Shown in pieces: positions 1 through 8,851 of a stretch of DNA of 64,000 nt. Under the pieces are notes generated by a model that was given only the letters and a program-made list of their open reading frames with translations, ran no database searches and was not told where the DNA came from. This stretch comes from Synechococcus sp. PCC 7502 (GTDB taxonomy: Bacteria > Cyanobacteriota > Cyanobacteriia > Pseudanabaenales > Pseudanabaenaceae). Each line of letters starts with the position of its first letter. Position 1 is the first letter of the stretch. The DNA is taken from contig NC_019702.1 in NCBI RefSeq assembly GCF_000317085.1, forward strand, positions 2,014,394 through 2,078,393. The letters are read 5' to 3'. Both the position numbers and the translations under genes were made by a program.

Positions 1-2277
1 GTAATTTCTGGCATCCAATTCGGCAATATTTTTGTGGGCATTCAACCGTCACGGGGATATGACCTTGATCCAACCTTGAACTATCATGCGCCCGATTTGG
101 AACCAACCCATAATTATGTAGCTTTTTATTATTGGATTAGATCAAGATTTCAAGCGATCGCTCACATTGGCAAACATGGAAACCTAGAGTGGCTACCGGG
201 TAAAAGTATTGCCCTGTCAGAAAATTGCTATCCCGAAGCAGTATTCGGCGCAATGCCTCATTTTTATCCGTTTATTGTTAATGATCCGGGGGAAGGTTCT
301 CAGGCTAAGCGGCGATCGCAGGCAGTAATTATCGATCATTTAACTCCACCCATGACTCGGGCAGAATTGTATGGAGGTTTGCAGAAATTAGAATGTTTAA
401 TTGATGAATATTACGAAGCAGAAACCCTTGATCCCTCAAGGCTAGGCATGATTAAGGAACGATTGATTGCCATGATCAAACAGGAAAATCTGCATTATGA
501 GTTGGGAATTTCTAGTGATCGCCTTGAGGATTCCCTTAATAGTATTCTCACAACTACCGATGGCTATCTCTGTGAATTAAAAGAGGCACAGATTCGAGAT
601 GGTTTACATGTTTTTGGGCAATGTCCCCAAGGTTTGCAGATACGAGATTTAATTATCGCTATAGCTCGAAATCCTACGCCTAATCGCATGGGTTTAACTA
701 GGGCGATCGCTCTCGATTGGCAATTGGATTTTGATCCTTTAACTGCTGATTTAGCTGCGAATTTAGATAAATTAACTTCTAATTCTTCTCATCCCAAATT
801 ACAAAACTGTCGAATTGTGGGAAATGCGGTAGAAGCGATCGAAACCTATGCGGCTCAGCTAGTTGATAATATCCTTACCACAGGTTCTATATGTGATAAT
901 AGTTCTGAAATTACTAAGGAATTAACCTGGATTAGCGATCGCCTGCTGCCAGCATTACAAAATACTAGCCAAGAAATCGCAAATTTATTAAGGGCATTAA
1001 ACGGAGAATATATTGCCAGTGGAGCATCGGGCGCACCCACCAGAGGTAGACCAGAGGTATTACCCACAGGACGCAACTTCTATTCCGTTGATATTCGTGC
1101 CATTCCCACCGAAACCGCATGGGATATTGGACGCAAAGCTGCGGATCAAGTAATTGAGGCTTATACCCAAGAACATGGCGAATATCCGCAATCCATTGGC
1201 TTATCGATTTGGGGAACTTCGACAATGCGGACTGGTGGAGATGACCTAGCAGAGGCTTTAGCACTATTGGGAGTTCAACCTGTGTGGGATGGAGTATCAC
1301 GGCGGGTGATAGATTTTGAGATTTTACCTTTATCCATTCTCGATCGCCCTAGAGTAGATGTAACTTTGCGAATTTCTGGCTTTTTTCGGGATGCTTTTCC
1401 TAATTTAATTGATTTATTTGATCGGGCTGTGCAGGCGATCGCTAATCTTGATGAATCTGCTTACGACAATCCCATCGCTGCAAAATTTCAAGTGGAAACG
1501 ACACAATGGCAAAAGTCTGGGTTAACCATTGAAGAAGCTCAGGAGCGATCGCTCTATCGAATTTTTGGGTCCAAACCTAGTGCCTACGGAGCAGGATTAC
1601 AAGGACTAATTGAGTCACAAAATTGGGAAACTGATGCTGATTTAGCCCGTGCCTATATTAACTGGAGTGCTTACGCTTATACGTGCAAATCCGCAGGAAA
1701 ATCTGCCCCTGAAGCATTTAACCAAAGACTAGAAAACATCCAAATTGTCCTCCAAAATCAAGATAATCGAGAACACGATCTCCTAGATTCCGATGACTAC
1801 TATCAATTTCAAGGTGGGATGACCACAGCCGTTAAAACTTTAAAAGGTACTAATCCGTCTATCTATTTTGGTGATAATTCTCGAATGGAACAGCCTAAAG
1901 TGCGAAACCTTAGCAGTGAAATTGCCCGTGTCTATCGCAGTCGGGTCGTTAACCCTAAATGGATTACTGGAGTCATGCGTCATGGCTATAAGGGAGCCTT
2001 TGAAATGGCAGCCACAGTGGATTTCCTCTTTGCTTATGATGCTACTACCAATTGTGTGGAAGATTTTATGTATCAAGGCATTGCTGAAACTTATCTTTTT
2101 AGTGCTGAAGTTCAAGCATTTCTACAAAAATCCAATCCTTGGGCATTACGAGACATGGCAGAAAGACTCCTTGAAGCAAATCAACGACACCTTTGGCAGG
2201 ATGCTTCCCGTGCAACCTTAGAAAAGCTGAGAGCTTTAGTCAATGAAACCGAAGGTGTGATTGAATCTCGAGGATAA
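1..2277 (+). CDS. cobN: Cobaltochelatase large subunit CobN-like, C-terminal part (5' end outside window)
   Basis: The reading frame is open from base 1, so the gene begins upstream of the window and about 758 codons are visible. CobN inserts cobalt into hydrogenobyrinate a,c-diamide during aerobic cobalamin synthesis, using ATP and the CobS/CobT AAA partners. The visible part opens with the family signature for this region (GNIFVGIQPSRGYDLDPT) and then shows HIGKHGNLEWLPGK, which separates CobN from the magnesium chelatase subunit ChlH. The long C-terminal part, with SASGAPTRGRPEVLPTGRNFYSVD and the RHGYKGAFEMAATVDFLFAYDAT stretch, is also CobN/ChlH family sequence. No CobS or CobT gene lies in this window. 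Cyanobacterial CobN homologues can work with the ChlI/ChlD motor, so the cobalt specificity is inferred from sequence type only. Confidence 0.9.
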   Translation, partial: VISGIQFGNIFVGIQPSRGYDLDPTLNYHAPDLEPTHNYVAFYYWIRSRFQAIAHIGKHGNLEWLPGKSIALSENCYPEAVFGAMPHFYPFIVNDPGEGSQAKRRSQAVIIDHLTPPMTRAELYGGLQKLECLIDEYYEAETLDPSRLGMIKERLIAMIKQENLHYELGISSDRLEDSLNSILTTTDGYLCELKEAQIRDGLHVFGQCPQGLQIRDLIIAIARNPTPNRMGLTRAIALDWQLDFDPLTADLAANLDKLTSNSSHPKLQNCRIVGNAVEAIETYAAQLVDNILTTGSICDNSSEITKELTWISDRLLPALQNTSQEIANLLRALNGEYIASGASGAPTRGRPEVLPTGRNFYSVDIRAIPTETAWDIGRKAADQVIEAYTQEHGEYPQSIGLSIWGTSTMRTGGDDLAEALALLGVQPVWDGVSRRVIDFEILPLSILDRPRVDVTLRISGFFRDAFPNLIDLFDRAVQAIANLDESAYDNPIAAKFQVETTQWQKSGLTIEEAQERSLYRIFGSKPSAYGAGLQGLIESQNWETDADLARAYINWSAYAYTCKSAGKSAPEAFNQRLENIQIVLQNQDNREHDLLDSDDYYQFQGGMTTAVKTLKGTNPSIYFGDNSRMEQPKVRNLSSEIARVYRSRVVNPKWITGVMRHGYKGAFEMAATVDFLFAYDATTNCVEDFMYQGIAETYLFSAEVQAFLQKSNPWALRDMAERLLEANQRHLWQDASRATLEKLRALVNETEGVIESRG

Positions 2278-2427
2278 AAATTGTATGAGCCAGTATGTTT
2301 TCTCGTGACTCGTCGCTATTTCCAATAAAATCTATTGTCTGTTTTTAGAAATAGTTCCCAAAATTCATAAAAGATTCACAAACCTTCATGGTTTTTGTAT
2401 TATGGGTAAGGTGTTTGGAATGTGGGT

Positions 2428-3180
2428 ATGCAAAAATTTTCTCCGCAACTATTCTATGCAGGTAGTATTGGGTTAACTACTGTTCTTTCTAGCCTTTTAA
2501 TTAATCAAGCTGCGATCGCTCAAAATATTGGTAATCTTGCGGACACCTGTTTTATGGTTACTTCATCGGGTAAACGCTTAGATTTGGGACATCTCTGTAC
2601 TAAAAATCCCCAAGTAGTTATTAAACCTAAACCAGTCCAGAAAGTAGCAGCCATCTCTAACTTCCCCACATCTAATTTTCCTACTTCTATTAACATTAAT
2701 GCTTTTCTGAAAGTGATCCGCTATGCCGAAGGTACAGATGCACAGGATGGTTATCAAATTCAATACACTGGTGCAAGGTTCTATAGCTTTACGGATCATC
2801 CCCGAATAGCAAGGTGTGGCAATATTAGAGGTAAATCCGTCTGTTCAACGGCAGCAGGGGCATACCAATTTCTTGATACCACATGGGATGACGTAGCTTC
2901 CTCCATTGGCGCACCAGATTTTAGTCCAACTTCCCAAGATCGTGGAGCAATCGAACTAATCTATCGGGCAGGAGCATTGCAGGACATTGAGTCGGGAAAT
3001 ATTGCTAGGGCGATCGGTAAATTAGCACCCGTTTGGGCAAGCTTTCCCCGTTGGGATGGTGATATGGAAGGTGCCTATGGACAGTCTGTGGTTTCCATGA
3101 ATGAGCTATTACAAGTATTTCAATATTATCAACAGGCAGAGGCTTCTAATTTACGGAATATAAAGCAGTCCATAAGATAA
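2428..3180 (+). CDS. Secreted lambda-type lysozyme / muramidase-like protein (GH104-like)
   Basis: A protein of 250 residues from ATG 2428; GTG 2422 is an alternative two codons upstream. The first 35 residues form a signal peptide ending near AIAQN, so the product is exported. From about residue 93 it resembles the phage lambda R endolysin (COG4678): FLKVIRYAEGTD with the catalytic-position Glu, a FTDHPR motif, STAAGAYQFLDTTWD, FSPTSQDRGAIELI and AIGKLAPVWASFP. Lambda-type enzymes cleave the glycan strand of peptidoglycan as lytic transglycosylases. No holin or other phage gene is near, so a wall-remodelling role in the periplasm is more likely than prophage lysis. The flanking genes are unrelated and it appears monocistronic. 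Confidence 0.8.
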   Translation: MQKFSPQLFYAGSIGLTTVLSSLLINQAAIAQNIGNLADTCFMVTSSGKRLDLGHLCTKNPQVVIKPKPVQKVAAISNFPTSNFPTSININAFLKVIRYAEGTDAQDGYQIQYTGARFYSFTDHPRIARCGNIRGKSVCSTAAGAYQFLDTTWDDVASSIGAPDFSPTSQDRGAIELIYRAGALQDIESGNIARAIGKLAPVWASFPRWDGDMEGAYGQSVVSMNELLQVFQYYQQAEASNLRNIKQSIR

Positions 3181-3339
3181 GTTCATACAGTCTTTTGTAA
3201 GCTTGTGTAGTAAGGGGTTCACCTCTAAAACTGGGAAGACTATTTATTCAGCCCCAAACTTATTTTGTAAATAAATATTGCACATAATGTAAAGAATTGT
3301 AATAATATGTAAATGTAAATTAATAATTTCAAAACTAAT

Positions 3340-4299
3340 ATGGTTGCAAGTTTAGAATCAGTTCCAAATTTATTTCCTAGTACCCAAGTTGCTAGTGCTG
3401 TCCCAACAACGATCGCCGCATTTGACAAGCTTAATGTTGAAGATCGACTGGCTTTACTATGGTATGCCTACACAGAAATGGGTCGCTCTATTACTCCAGC
3501 AGCTCTCGGTTCAGCTCGCATAGTTCTAGCACAGGGTATTTTAGAGCAAATTAAACAAATGTCTCCTGCGGCTCAAACTCAAGTAATGACCGATTTGGCA
3601 TCGGGTGCCGATACCCCAATTAGTCGCTCCTATGGTTCGTTTAGTGTGAATACAAAATTAGGTTTTTGGTATGAGTTGGGGGAAATGATGCAGCAGGGGC
3701 TAGTTGCTAGAATTCCTGCGGGCTATGAAATTACCCCAGAGGCAAATGCTGTTCTTGAAACTATTAAAAACCTAGATGCTGGTCAACAGATTACTGTGCT
3801 GCGTAATACTGTAGTTAACATGGGTTATGATCCAGCCCTAAATGACTATAAACGACCTGAAGAACCTGCTGCCAAACCCGTAGCATTTTCTCTAAGGAGT
3901 AAGTCCGAGATTTCTGGTATTTCAGAATATGCCGTTTTAAGCTACATCGAAAATATGAACGCATTTGACTTTAGGGCTGCTGTTTCATTATTTGTAGCAG
4001 ATTCACCTGCTCTGCAGCCACCTTTTCAAAAACCAATTATTGGACGTGAAGCAATCATTGCTTATATGAACGAAGAGTGTCAAGGCTTAAAGATGATGCC
4101 CCAGCAAGGGATTTCCGAAACTCTGCCCGATGGTTCAAAGCAAGTAAAAGTTACGGGAAAAGTTCAAACTCCTTGGTTTGGTGTCAATGTTGGCATGAAC
4201 ATTGCTTGGCGATTTGCCCTTAATCCTCAAGGTGAGATTAAGTATCTTGCGGTTGATTTATTGGCATCTCCCCAAGAACTTCTAAATATGCAACGGTAA
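3340..4299 (+). CDS. ocp: Orange carotenoid protein (full-length OCP)
   Basis: A full-length 319-residue OCP, the photoactive ketocarotenoid-binding protein that quenches phycobilisome excitation in strong blue-green light. The N-terminal helical domain (about 1-165) and the C-terminal NTF2-like domain (about 195-315) are both intact. Residues known from Synechocystis OCP are present: Tyr44, Trp110, Arg155 and a Glu at 246 for the interdomain salt bridge, and Tyr202 and Trp290 (Synechocystis Tyr201 and Trp288), which hydrogen-bond the carotenoid keto group. The linker (about 165-195) is diverged from the typical OCP1 linker. No fluorescence recovery protein gene and no carotenoid ketolase is adjacent. 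It is followed by a strong hairpin terminator. The subtype (OCP1, OCP2 or OCPX) is not decided here. Confidence 0.95.
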   Translation: MVASLESVPNLFPSTQVASAVPTTIAAFDKLNVEDRLALLWYAYTEMGRSITPAALGSARIVLAQGILEQIKQMSPAAQTQVMTDLASGADTPISRSYGSFSVNTKLGFWYELGEMMQQGLVARIPAGYEITPEANAVLETIKNLDAGQQITVLRNTVVNMGYDPALNDYKRPEEPAAKPVAFSLRSKSEISGISEYAVLSYIENMNAFDFRAAVSLFVADSPALQPPFQKPIIGREAIIAYMNEECQGLKMMPQQGISETLPDGSKQVKVTGKVQTPWFGVNVGMNIAWRFALNPQGEIKYLAVDLLASPQELLNMQR

Positions 4300-4324
4300 G
4301 TTTGAGTAATCCTAAGTAACCAAT

Positions 4325-4371
4325 AAAGGTAAGTATCGAAAGGCTGTAACTCTGAAATACTTACCTTTTTT
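4325..4371 (+). terminator. Rho-independent terminator after ocp
   Basis: An 11-12 bp inverted repeat (AAGGTAAGTAT / ATACTTACCTT) with a roughly 20-nt loop runs into a T-rich tract, 25 bases after the ocp stop codon. It separates ocp from the convergent hpnH gene and could also act on hpnH transcripts. Confidence 0.8.
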
Positions 4372-4403
4372 ATTACAGTTTTTTATGGATTTGTGTAGTA
4401 CTA

Positions 4404-4431
4404 GTACAGGGGTGGAACCCCACACCCCAAC
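4404..4431. repeat. Short palindromic intergenic repeat, copy A
   Basis: A 28-bp unit with the plan GTACAGGGG-N4-5-CCCCACACCCCAAC. The GGGG/CCCC core makes a small hairpin. The same unit occurs in the opposite orientation at 18385-18412, differing only in the loop. Such dispersed intergenic hairpin repeats are common in cyanobacterial genomes. Confidence 0.6.
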
Positions 4432-4472
4432 ATATCACTTAGTCGTGAAATAGGCTGTAACTTGTAACTAAA

Positions 4473-5483
4473 TTAAAACAAACTTGTTAAGGCTCGACCC
4501 ATATTGGCTGGTTCTAGGGCATCCATTGCTGCTGTAGGTTCATAACCACAATGTACCATACAGTCTGCACATTTTTTATTACCACTGGCACGCCCGTACT
4601 TACTCCAGTCAGTATCTTCCAAGAGTTCTTTAAAAGTGTTGTAGTAGCCTTCATTTAAGAGATAGCAGGGTTTTTGCCAGCCCAGAACACTATAGCTGGG
4701 ACTGCCCCAAGGGGTACATTCGTAGTCTTTTTCGCCCGTTAGAAAATCTAGGAAGAGTGGATTATGATAGAAGTTCCATTTTTTCTTGCCTGCTTTAAAT
4801 GGAGCTAATATTTCACGGAACAAGGCACGGGTTTGTTCCCTTTGCAGGAAGTGATCTTGATCGGGTGCCCATTCATAGCTGTAGCCGGGAGAAATTTGCA
4901 TCCCATCTACGCCTAGTTCAGTCAGAAAATCAAAAAATTCTTGCATTTCCTGTGGATTGGCACCTTGGAAAATCGTACTGTTGGTATTTACCCTAAATCC
5001 TCTAGCTTTCGCAGCTTTGATCGCTTTAACAGCGGTATCAAATACTCCTTTGCGATCAACGCACTGATCATGCCATTCACGCATACCATCCAAATGGATC
5101 ATAAAAGTGAGGTAAGGAGATGGGGTGAACTTATCAAGGCTTTTTTCCAACAAAATGCCATTGGTGCAAAGATAAATAAACTTACGCCGTTTAATTAAGC
5201 CCTTAACAATTTCGTCAATTTGAGGATGCAGTAGCGGCTCGCCACCGGGAATAGAAACTACAGGTGCTCCGCATTCTTCTACGGCTTTGAAGCATTGCTC
5301 GGGTGTGAGATTTTGCTTTAGAATTTCAGTAGGATGTTGAATTTTGCCACAGCCACTACAGGCTAGATTGCATCGGAATAGAGGCTCTAGCATTAAAACT
5401 AGGGGAAATCTTTTATTACCTTTAACTTTTTGGGTGACTAGGTATTTTCCGATTTCAAAAGCTTGTTTAAGTTCAATTCCCAT
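4473..5483 (-). CDS. hpnH: Radical SAM adenosyl-hopene transferase HpnH
   Basis: A 336-residue radical SAM enzyme. The CxxxCxxC cluster motif is Cys38, Cys42 and Cys45 (CNLACSGC), followed by [11 protein letters not shown], the SAM-binding GGE region. The C-terminal Cys-rich segment ([19 protein letters not shown]) is typical of HpnH. The enzyme adds the 5'-deoxyadenosyl group to diploptene, making adenosylhopane, the first step towards bacteriohopanetetrol. The sugar-epimerase homologue hpnA lies directly upstream on the same strand, 101 bases away, and the pair probably forms one transcription unit. Squalene-hopene cyclase and hpnG are not in the window. Length and motifs are those of an intact enzyme. 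Confidence 0.92.
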   Translation of the reverse strand: MGIELKQAFEIGKYLVTQKVKGNKRFPLVLMLEPLFRCNLACSGCGKIQHPTEILKQNLTPEQCFKAVEECGAPVVSIPGGEPLLHPQIDEIVKGLIKRRKFIYLCTNGILLEKSLDKFTPSPYLTFMIHLDGMREWHDQCVDRKGVFDTAVKAIKAAKARGFRVNTNSTIFQGANPQEMQEFFDFLTELGVDGMQISPGYSYEWAPDQDHFLQREQTRALFREILAPFKAGKKKWNFYHNPLFLDFLTGEKDYECTPWGSPSYSVLGWQKPCYLLNEGYYNTFKELLEDTDWSKYGRASGNKKCADCMVHCGYEPTAAMDALEPANMGRALTSLF

Positions 5484-5584
5484 AACTTCTCACACTTGAT
5501 TAACTAATTGTTTAGATGAATTGTATTTGTTCAGATGAATTTAATGCCAAATTTTAGCTGAATTATCTGCCTAATCATAACTAA

Positions 5585-6571
5585 TTAAACATAGCCATTA
5601 GATTTAAACCAGTTTACAGCATCTGTTAAAGCGGTAGCGATCGCCGTTTGGGGCAGACCTAACTCTTTAATTGCTTTAGCAGGATTATAGTACATGACTT
5701 GTCGAGACATTCTAACCCCATCTATGGGAATGCTGGGAGATTTGCCCAATAGAGACAAAACTTTTTCATCGATCCATGCCACGGAGAACGGTAGCCAGTA
5801 GGGAACTTGAACTTGGGGTGCGGGTAATCCAGTAATTTGGGCGAGTTGATCAAGAATAAATTTTAGGGTGAGGTTTTGATGTCCGAGAATATAGCGATCG
5901 CCTGTAATTCCCTTTTCATACGCCAAAATATGTCCGATCGCCACATCTTTAACATTAATAAAATTTAGCCCAGTATCTAAATAAGCAGGCATTTGTCGCC
6001 GCAGAAACCGCAAAATAATATCGCCTGTGGGTGTGGGTTTAATATCATATCCACCAATGGGGGTACTTGGATTAACAATCACAATATCCTGCCCTGCTTG
6101 CACTGCCTTATGCGCTTCTTGTTCTGCCAAGTATTTAGATTTTTTATAATTACCCACTAATTTTTCCATAGGACTTTGATAGGTTTCATCGGCAGGTTCA
6201 CCATTAGCTTTGACCCCGATCGCTGCCACAGAACTGGTATAAATGGTACGGGGAACTTCAGCTTTACGGGCTGCCTCTAAAATATTGCGAGTACCTAGGA
6301 CATTATTTTGATATAGCAAGTCTTTATCTTTTTGCCATAGGGAATAGTGAGCAGCAACATGAAATAGTACGTCACAATTTTGCAGGTGTGTCCATAGTTG
6401 AGGATCATTGAGGTCGCTTGAAATAATTTGAATATCAAGGTTGTCTAGGTTAGATTTGGGACTTTGCGATCGCACTAAGGCTTTAACTTGGTAATTTTGC
6501 TCAAGTAAGCTGCGGATTAAATTGGCACCGACAAAACCAGTTCCCCCGGTAACAAAAGCAGTTTTAGCCAT
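5585..6571 (-). CDS. hpnA: Hopanoid-associated sugar epimerase HpnA
   Basis: An extended short-chain dehydrogenase/reductase of 328 residues. The NAD(P)-binding TGGTGFVG glycine motif sits at residues 8-15, YTSSVAAIG carries the catalytic Ser region, and Tyr142-x3-Lys146 is the catalytic pair. The overall pattern (TPIGGYDIKPTPTGDIILRFLRRQMPAYLDTG) matches the hopanoid-associated epimerase family. It lies 101 bases upstream of hpnH on the same strand, which strongly supports the assignment. The exact substrate of HpnA is not established in the family; a role in modifying the extended hopanoid side chain is generally assumed. Confidence 0.88.
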   Translation of the reverse strand: MAKTAFVTGGTGFVGANLIRSLLEQNYQVKALVRSQSPKSNLDNLDIQIISSDLNDPQLWTHLQNCDVLFHVAAHYSLWQKDKDLLYQNNVLGTRNILEAARKAEVPRTIYTSSVAAIGVKANGEPADETYQSPMEKLVGNYKKSKYLAEQEAHKAVQAGQDIVIVNPSTPIGGYDIKPTPTGDIILRFLRRQMPAYLDTGLNFINVKDVAIGHILAYEKGITGDRYILGHQNLTLKFILDQLAQITGLPAPQVQVPYWLPFSVAWIDEKVLSLLGKSPSIPIDGVRMSRQVMYYNPAKAIKELGLPQTAIATALTDAVNWFKSNGYV

Positions 6572-6681
6572 TTATTTGAAATTTTTCAAGGTATTGAATT
6601 ATTATTACCCATAAAAATGACCCAAGCCTAAACCTGAGTCTGAAGAGGAATTTAAGAGGAATAAAATATATCTTGGTTAAT

Positions 6682-7046
6682 CTACTTTTTTAATAACTTC
6701 TTAGTCAGCTTTTTAGCTGCAAACAAACCACCTAAAACCCCAAGCCCCAGAGCAGGAGAGAACTCAAAGGGAACAGCAGTAGCAACATCGTAAATAATCG
6801 TACCATTCCAAGTGCGGGGGGTGAATGTGTCTGAAAAAGGATAGGCTTTGCCAACTCCAAGGTCAAGTTGAAGGTCTGCATTACTATAAGTGTTGGTACC
6901 ATTTGTGTAGGCAAGCCGATTGCCTTGTGAAAAGGTGACATAGATACCGGTAACGCTATTGGCGTGCAACATAAAATCTTTTACATTTATAAATGATGGA
7001 GTGCCTGTAGGATTTAAGGCTGAAACCTTAATGGTGCGGAAAACTT
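6682..7046 (-). pseudogene. PFE-CTERM exported protein, C-terminal half, 5' part lost to an IS
   Basis: On the minus strand the frame is open from just after an in-frame TAA at about 7047-7049, which lies at the IS junction, to the stop at 6682. The first ATG is at 6972, but homologous-looking sequence (VFRTIKVSALNPTGTPSFINVKDF) continues upstream of it, so the gene is decapitated. The C-terminus has the PFEFSP sorting motif, a hydrophobic segment (ALGLGVLGGLFAA) and a Lys-rich tail. That is the cyanobacterial PFE-CTERM variant of PEP-CTERM signals, which direct exported proteins to an exosortase. The matching N-terminal half is probably the fragment at 63490-63813. No exosortase gene is in view. 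Confidence 0.75.
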
Positions 7047-7054
7047 TTTAAGTC

Positions 7055-7402
7055 TCAGGATGAGACAGTAGTAACACGAGAGAATTCAATACGGTAATCC
7101 AACAGCTCTCGTTTAGATTGAGAAGCACAGGCAGGAAGAGGATTGAATTTAGGCAAAATCTGCAATTGCGGGAAAAGAAGACCTTGATAAAGTAAACGCT
7201 GAAGTTCACGGAGACCAATTTGCAGAAAACTCAAACCCCTATCATGGTGCCAATCAAGCCAAGCCCTATGCCCCAAACGTACGAGCATGATACCGAGAAT
7301 CAAAGCAATCAAAGAAGCAGTATCAAGGAGCATAAATAAGCAGGTAAGAGCTTGAGGATTGCGAAGATGGGAATCTGTAACCTTAAAAGCACCAGACTTA
7401 TA
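7055..7402 (-). pseudogene. IS4-like transposase, C-terminal fragment
   Basis: The minus-strand frame ending at 7055 encodes about 115 residues of transposase C-terminus: YKSGAFKVTDSHLRNPQALTCLFMLLD, then RAWLDWHHDRGLSFLQIGLR and a basic end. I recognise this as the end of a DDE transposase type common in cyanobacteria, which begins with MPHLYLQLQTQLRQWI. That beginning appears at 63903. The fragment is cut at 7402, where the IS630 end starts. The residues read beyond that point are IS630 DNA in a chance open frame. The motif ATGAGACAG at 7060-7068 recurs at 63841-63849, pointing into the element each time, and is a candidate terminal repeat. Confidence 0.8.
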
Positions 7403-7463
7403 CCAAATCGAAGAGTATAGGCTACAGATGGTATAAATATATAAACCGAGTTCAAAGAAAAAA

Positions 7464-7941
7464 ATGGCAGGAGTATACAAATTAGAGATCAGCGAAAGTG
7501 AAGAAGAGCTAAAACATATGCTGAGAGTGCAAAAGACCGCATCAGATAAAGAAAGAATTCAGATGCTGTATCTGTTAAAAACAAAACAAGCAAGCACAAT
7601 CCAGACAGCATCGACAATACTGGGACGGCATCGAGTTACATTGCAAGATTGGTTAGGGAATTATCGCAAAGGGGGAATAGTAGGACTATTAGGACATAAA
7701 CCTAGAACAGGGCGAAAACAGAGTATTCCACAATGGGCGCAGAAAGCATTGATAAAAAAGCTGGAAGAAGCAGAAGGCTTTGAAAGTTATGGGCAGATCT
7801 GCCAATGGTTAGAGAACCAATTAGGAATCAAATCAAACTATAAAACTGTGCATCATCTAGTCCGATATCGGCTGAAAGCCAGACCGAAAGTGACACGTCC
7901 AGTCAGCGCAGGAAAGTCAGAAGAGCAAGTAGAAGCATATA
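7464..7941 (+). pseudogene. IS630 transposase, N-terminal part (HTH)
   Basis: Codes for about 159 residues of an IS630-family transposase: a Lys/Glu-rich start, a helix-turn-helix domain (TIQTASTILGRHRVTLQDWLGNYRKGGIVGLL) and a second winged-helix segment (ESYGQICQWLENQLGIKSNYKTVHHLVRYRL). This part binds the element ends. The frame runs into IS5-family DNA after the codons for VEAY, so the few extra residues to a stop codon at 7967 are not transposase. The DDE catalytic part resumes at 8852. Confidence 0.85.
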
Positions 7942-7950
7942 GAGCCTGTT

Positions 7951-8535
7951 TCATATCTCATGAGTAGCAATTCTTTTTAGCATCAAACGAATAAAGCAAA
8001 GATTGAGTTTAGCTGTAGCATTAACGAGAGTTCTCTCAAAGTTCTTAACTAAGATTTTGCATCTTTCAACCCAAGCATTTGACCTTTCAATTACCCACCT
8101 TGTCGGCACAACTACAAACCCAGACAGACCTTTTTCTGCCTTCTGTTGCTTTGATACCTTAGGAGAAATTTCAAACCTAATCTTAGTCATAATCTCAGGA
8201 TATATCTTCTCTAGTTCTTGGATCAGTTTCTCGATATGATAACCACTATCCAGCAATATCGTAGTTAGCGTAATGTCATCTGGTTTCGATTTGAAGTAAT
8301 CAATGTTAATCGTTAACATCTCAATCAGTCCTTGGTCATCTGATACATTTGCTCTTGTTAAATAGGTAAAGAAAGGAAATCCCAGAGTGTCAACGGCTAA
8401 ATGTCTTTTGATCCCGTTAGTTGCTTTGTAGGAGCAGAAGCCCTTGGATTCTATACTTGCATTACAAGTATTTTTCACTGCTTGTGAGTCAATGATGATT
8501 AAAGTTGTCCATTTTGATTTTTTTTGACTGTTCAC
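7951..8535 (-). CDS. IS5-family transposase, second frame (OrfB, DDE catalytic part)
   Basis: A 194-residue frame that overlaps OrfA by 47 bases and carries the DDE catalytic domain. IIIDSQAVKN holds the first Asp, TILLDSGYHIEKL the second, and the C-terminal RWVIERSNAWVERCKILVKNFERT the Glu. It is complete here and includes the GFPFFTYL segment that copy 2 has lost. It is probably made only as an OrfA-OrfB fusion, so the apparent ATG inside the A run need not be a true start. Confidence 0.85.
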   Translation of the reverse strand: MNSQKKSKWTTLIIIDSQAVKNTCNASIESKGFCSYKATNGIKRHLAVDTLGFPFFTYLTRANVSDDQGLIEMLTINIDYFKSKPDDITLTTILLDSGYHIEKLIQELEKIYPEIMTKIRFEISPKVSKQQKAEKGLSGFVVVPTRWVIERSNAWVERCKILVKNFERTLVNATAKLNLCFIRLMLKRIATHEI

Positions 8536-8800
8536 GGGCTGTTGAATGCAAGGTTTCCATAATCGCAGTAAATGTACCTGTATCTTTCCACTCCTTGTAG
8601 TATCGATAGACTGTAGAGAATGGTGGTAAGTCTCGGGGCATATCTCGCCAATTACAACCGTTTTTGAGTTGGTAGAGTATGCCGTCTAAAATTTGTCTTT
8701 TTGTCCAAGTTGGCGGTCTAGTTTGCTTTTTCTTTGGGAGCAATGGTTCTATAATTTCCCATTCTTTATCTGTTAGGCTACTTGAGTATGGATTTAGCAT
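8489..8800 (-). CDS. IS5-family transposase, first frame (OrfA)
   Basis: A 103-residue frame holding the N-terminal DUF4096-type domain of IS5-family transposases: SLTDKEWEIIEPLLP, RQILDGILYQLKNGCNWRDMPRDLPPFSTVYRYYKEW. It binds the IS ends. The frame closes soon after a run of eight A, where the second frame overlaps. Ribosomal or transcriptional slippage on this run would join the two into one transposase. The second frame starts one base later than the first in codon register, so a +1 or -2 shift is needed. Confidence 0.85.
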   Translation of the reverse strand: MLNPYSSSLTDKEWEIIEPLLPKKKQTRPPTWTKRQILDGILYQLKNGCNWRDMPRDLPPFSTVYRYYKEWKDTGTFTAIMETLHSTAREQSKKIKMDNFNHH

Positions 8801-8851
8801 TTTCTAAGTATCATACATCTTGCTCATAATAGATATGAAACAGGCTCTATA

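Larger units (their letters stand above)
7942..8847 (-). mobile_element. IS5-family insertion sequence, copy 1 (906 bp, apparently intact)
   Basis: The element is bounded by an inverted repeat of at least 17 bp (GAGCCTGTTTCATATCT at the left, its complement at the right) and flanked by the direct repeat TATA at 7938-7941 and 8848-8851. Two overlapping frames encode the transposase. It differs from copy 2 at 42828-43717 by point changes and by 16 bases that copy 2 lacks. TA-rich target duplications and a two-frame transposase fit the IS427-type subgroup of IS5; that subgroup call is inference. It sits inside an IS630 transposase gene, just before that gene's seven-A run. Confidence 0.88.

Noticed and set aside
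2428-3180. Reading the lambda-lysozyme-like gene as part of a prophage
   Set aside because: It has its own signal peptide, and no holin, structural or integrase gene is within several kilobases.
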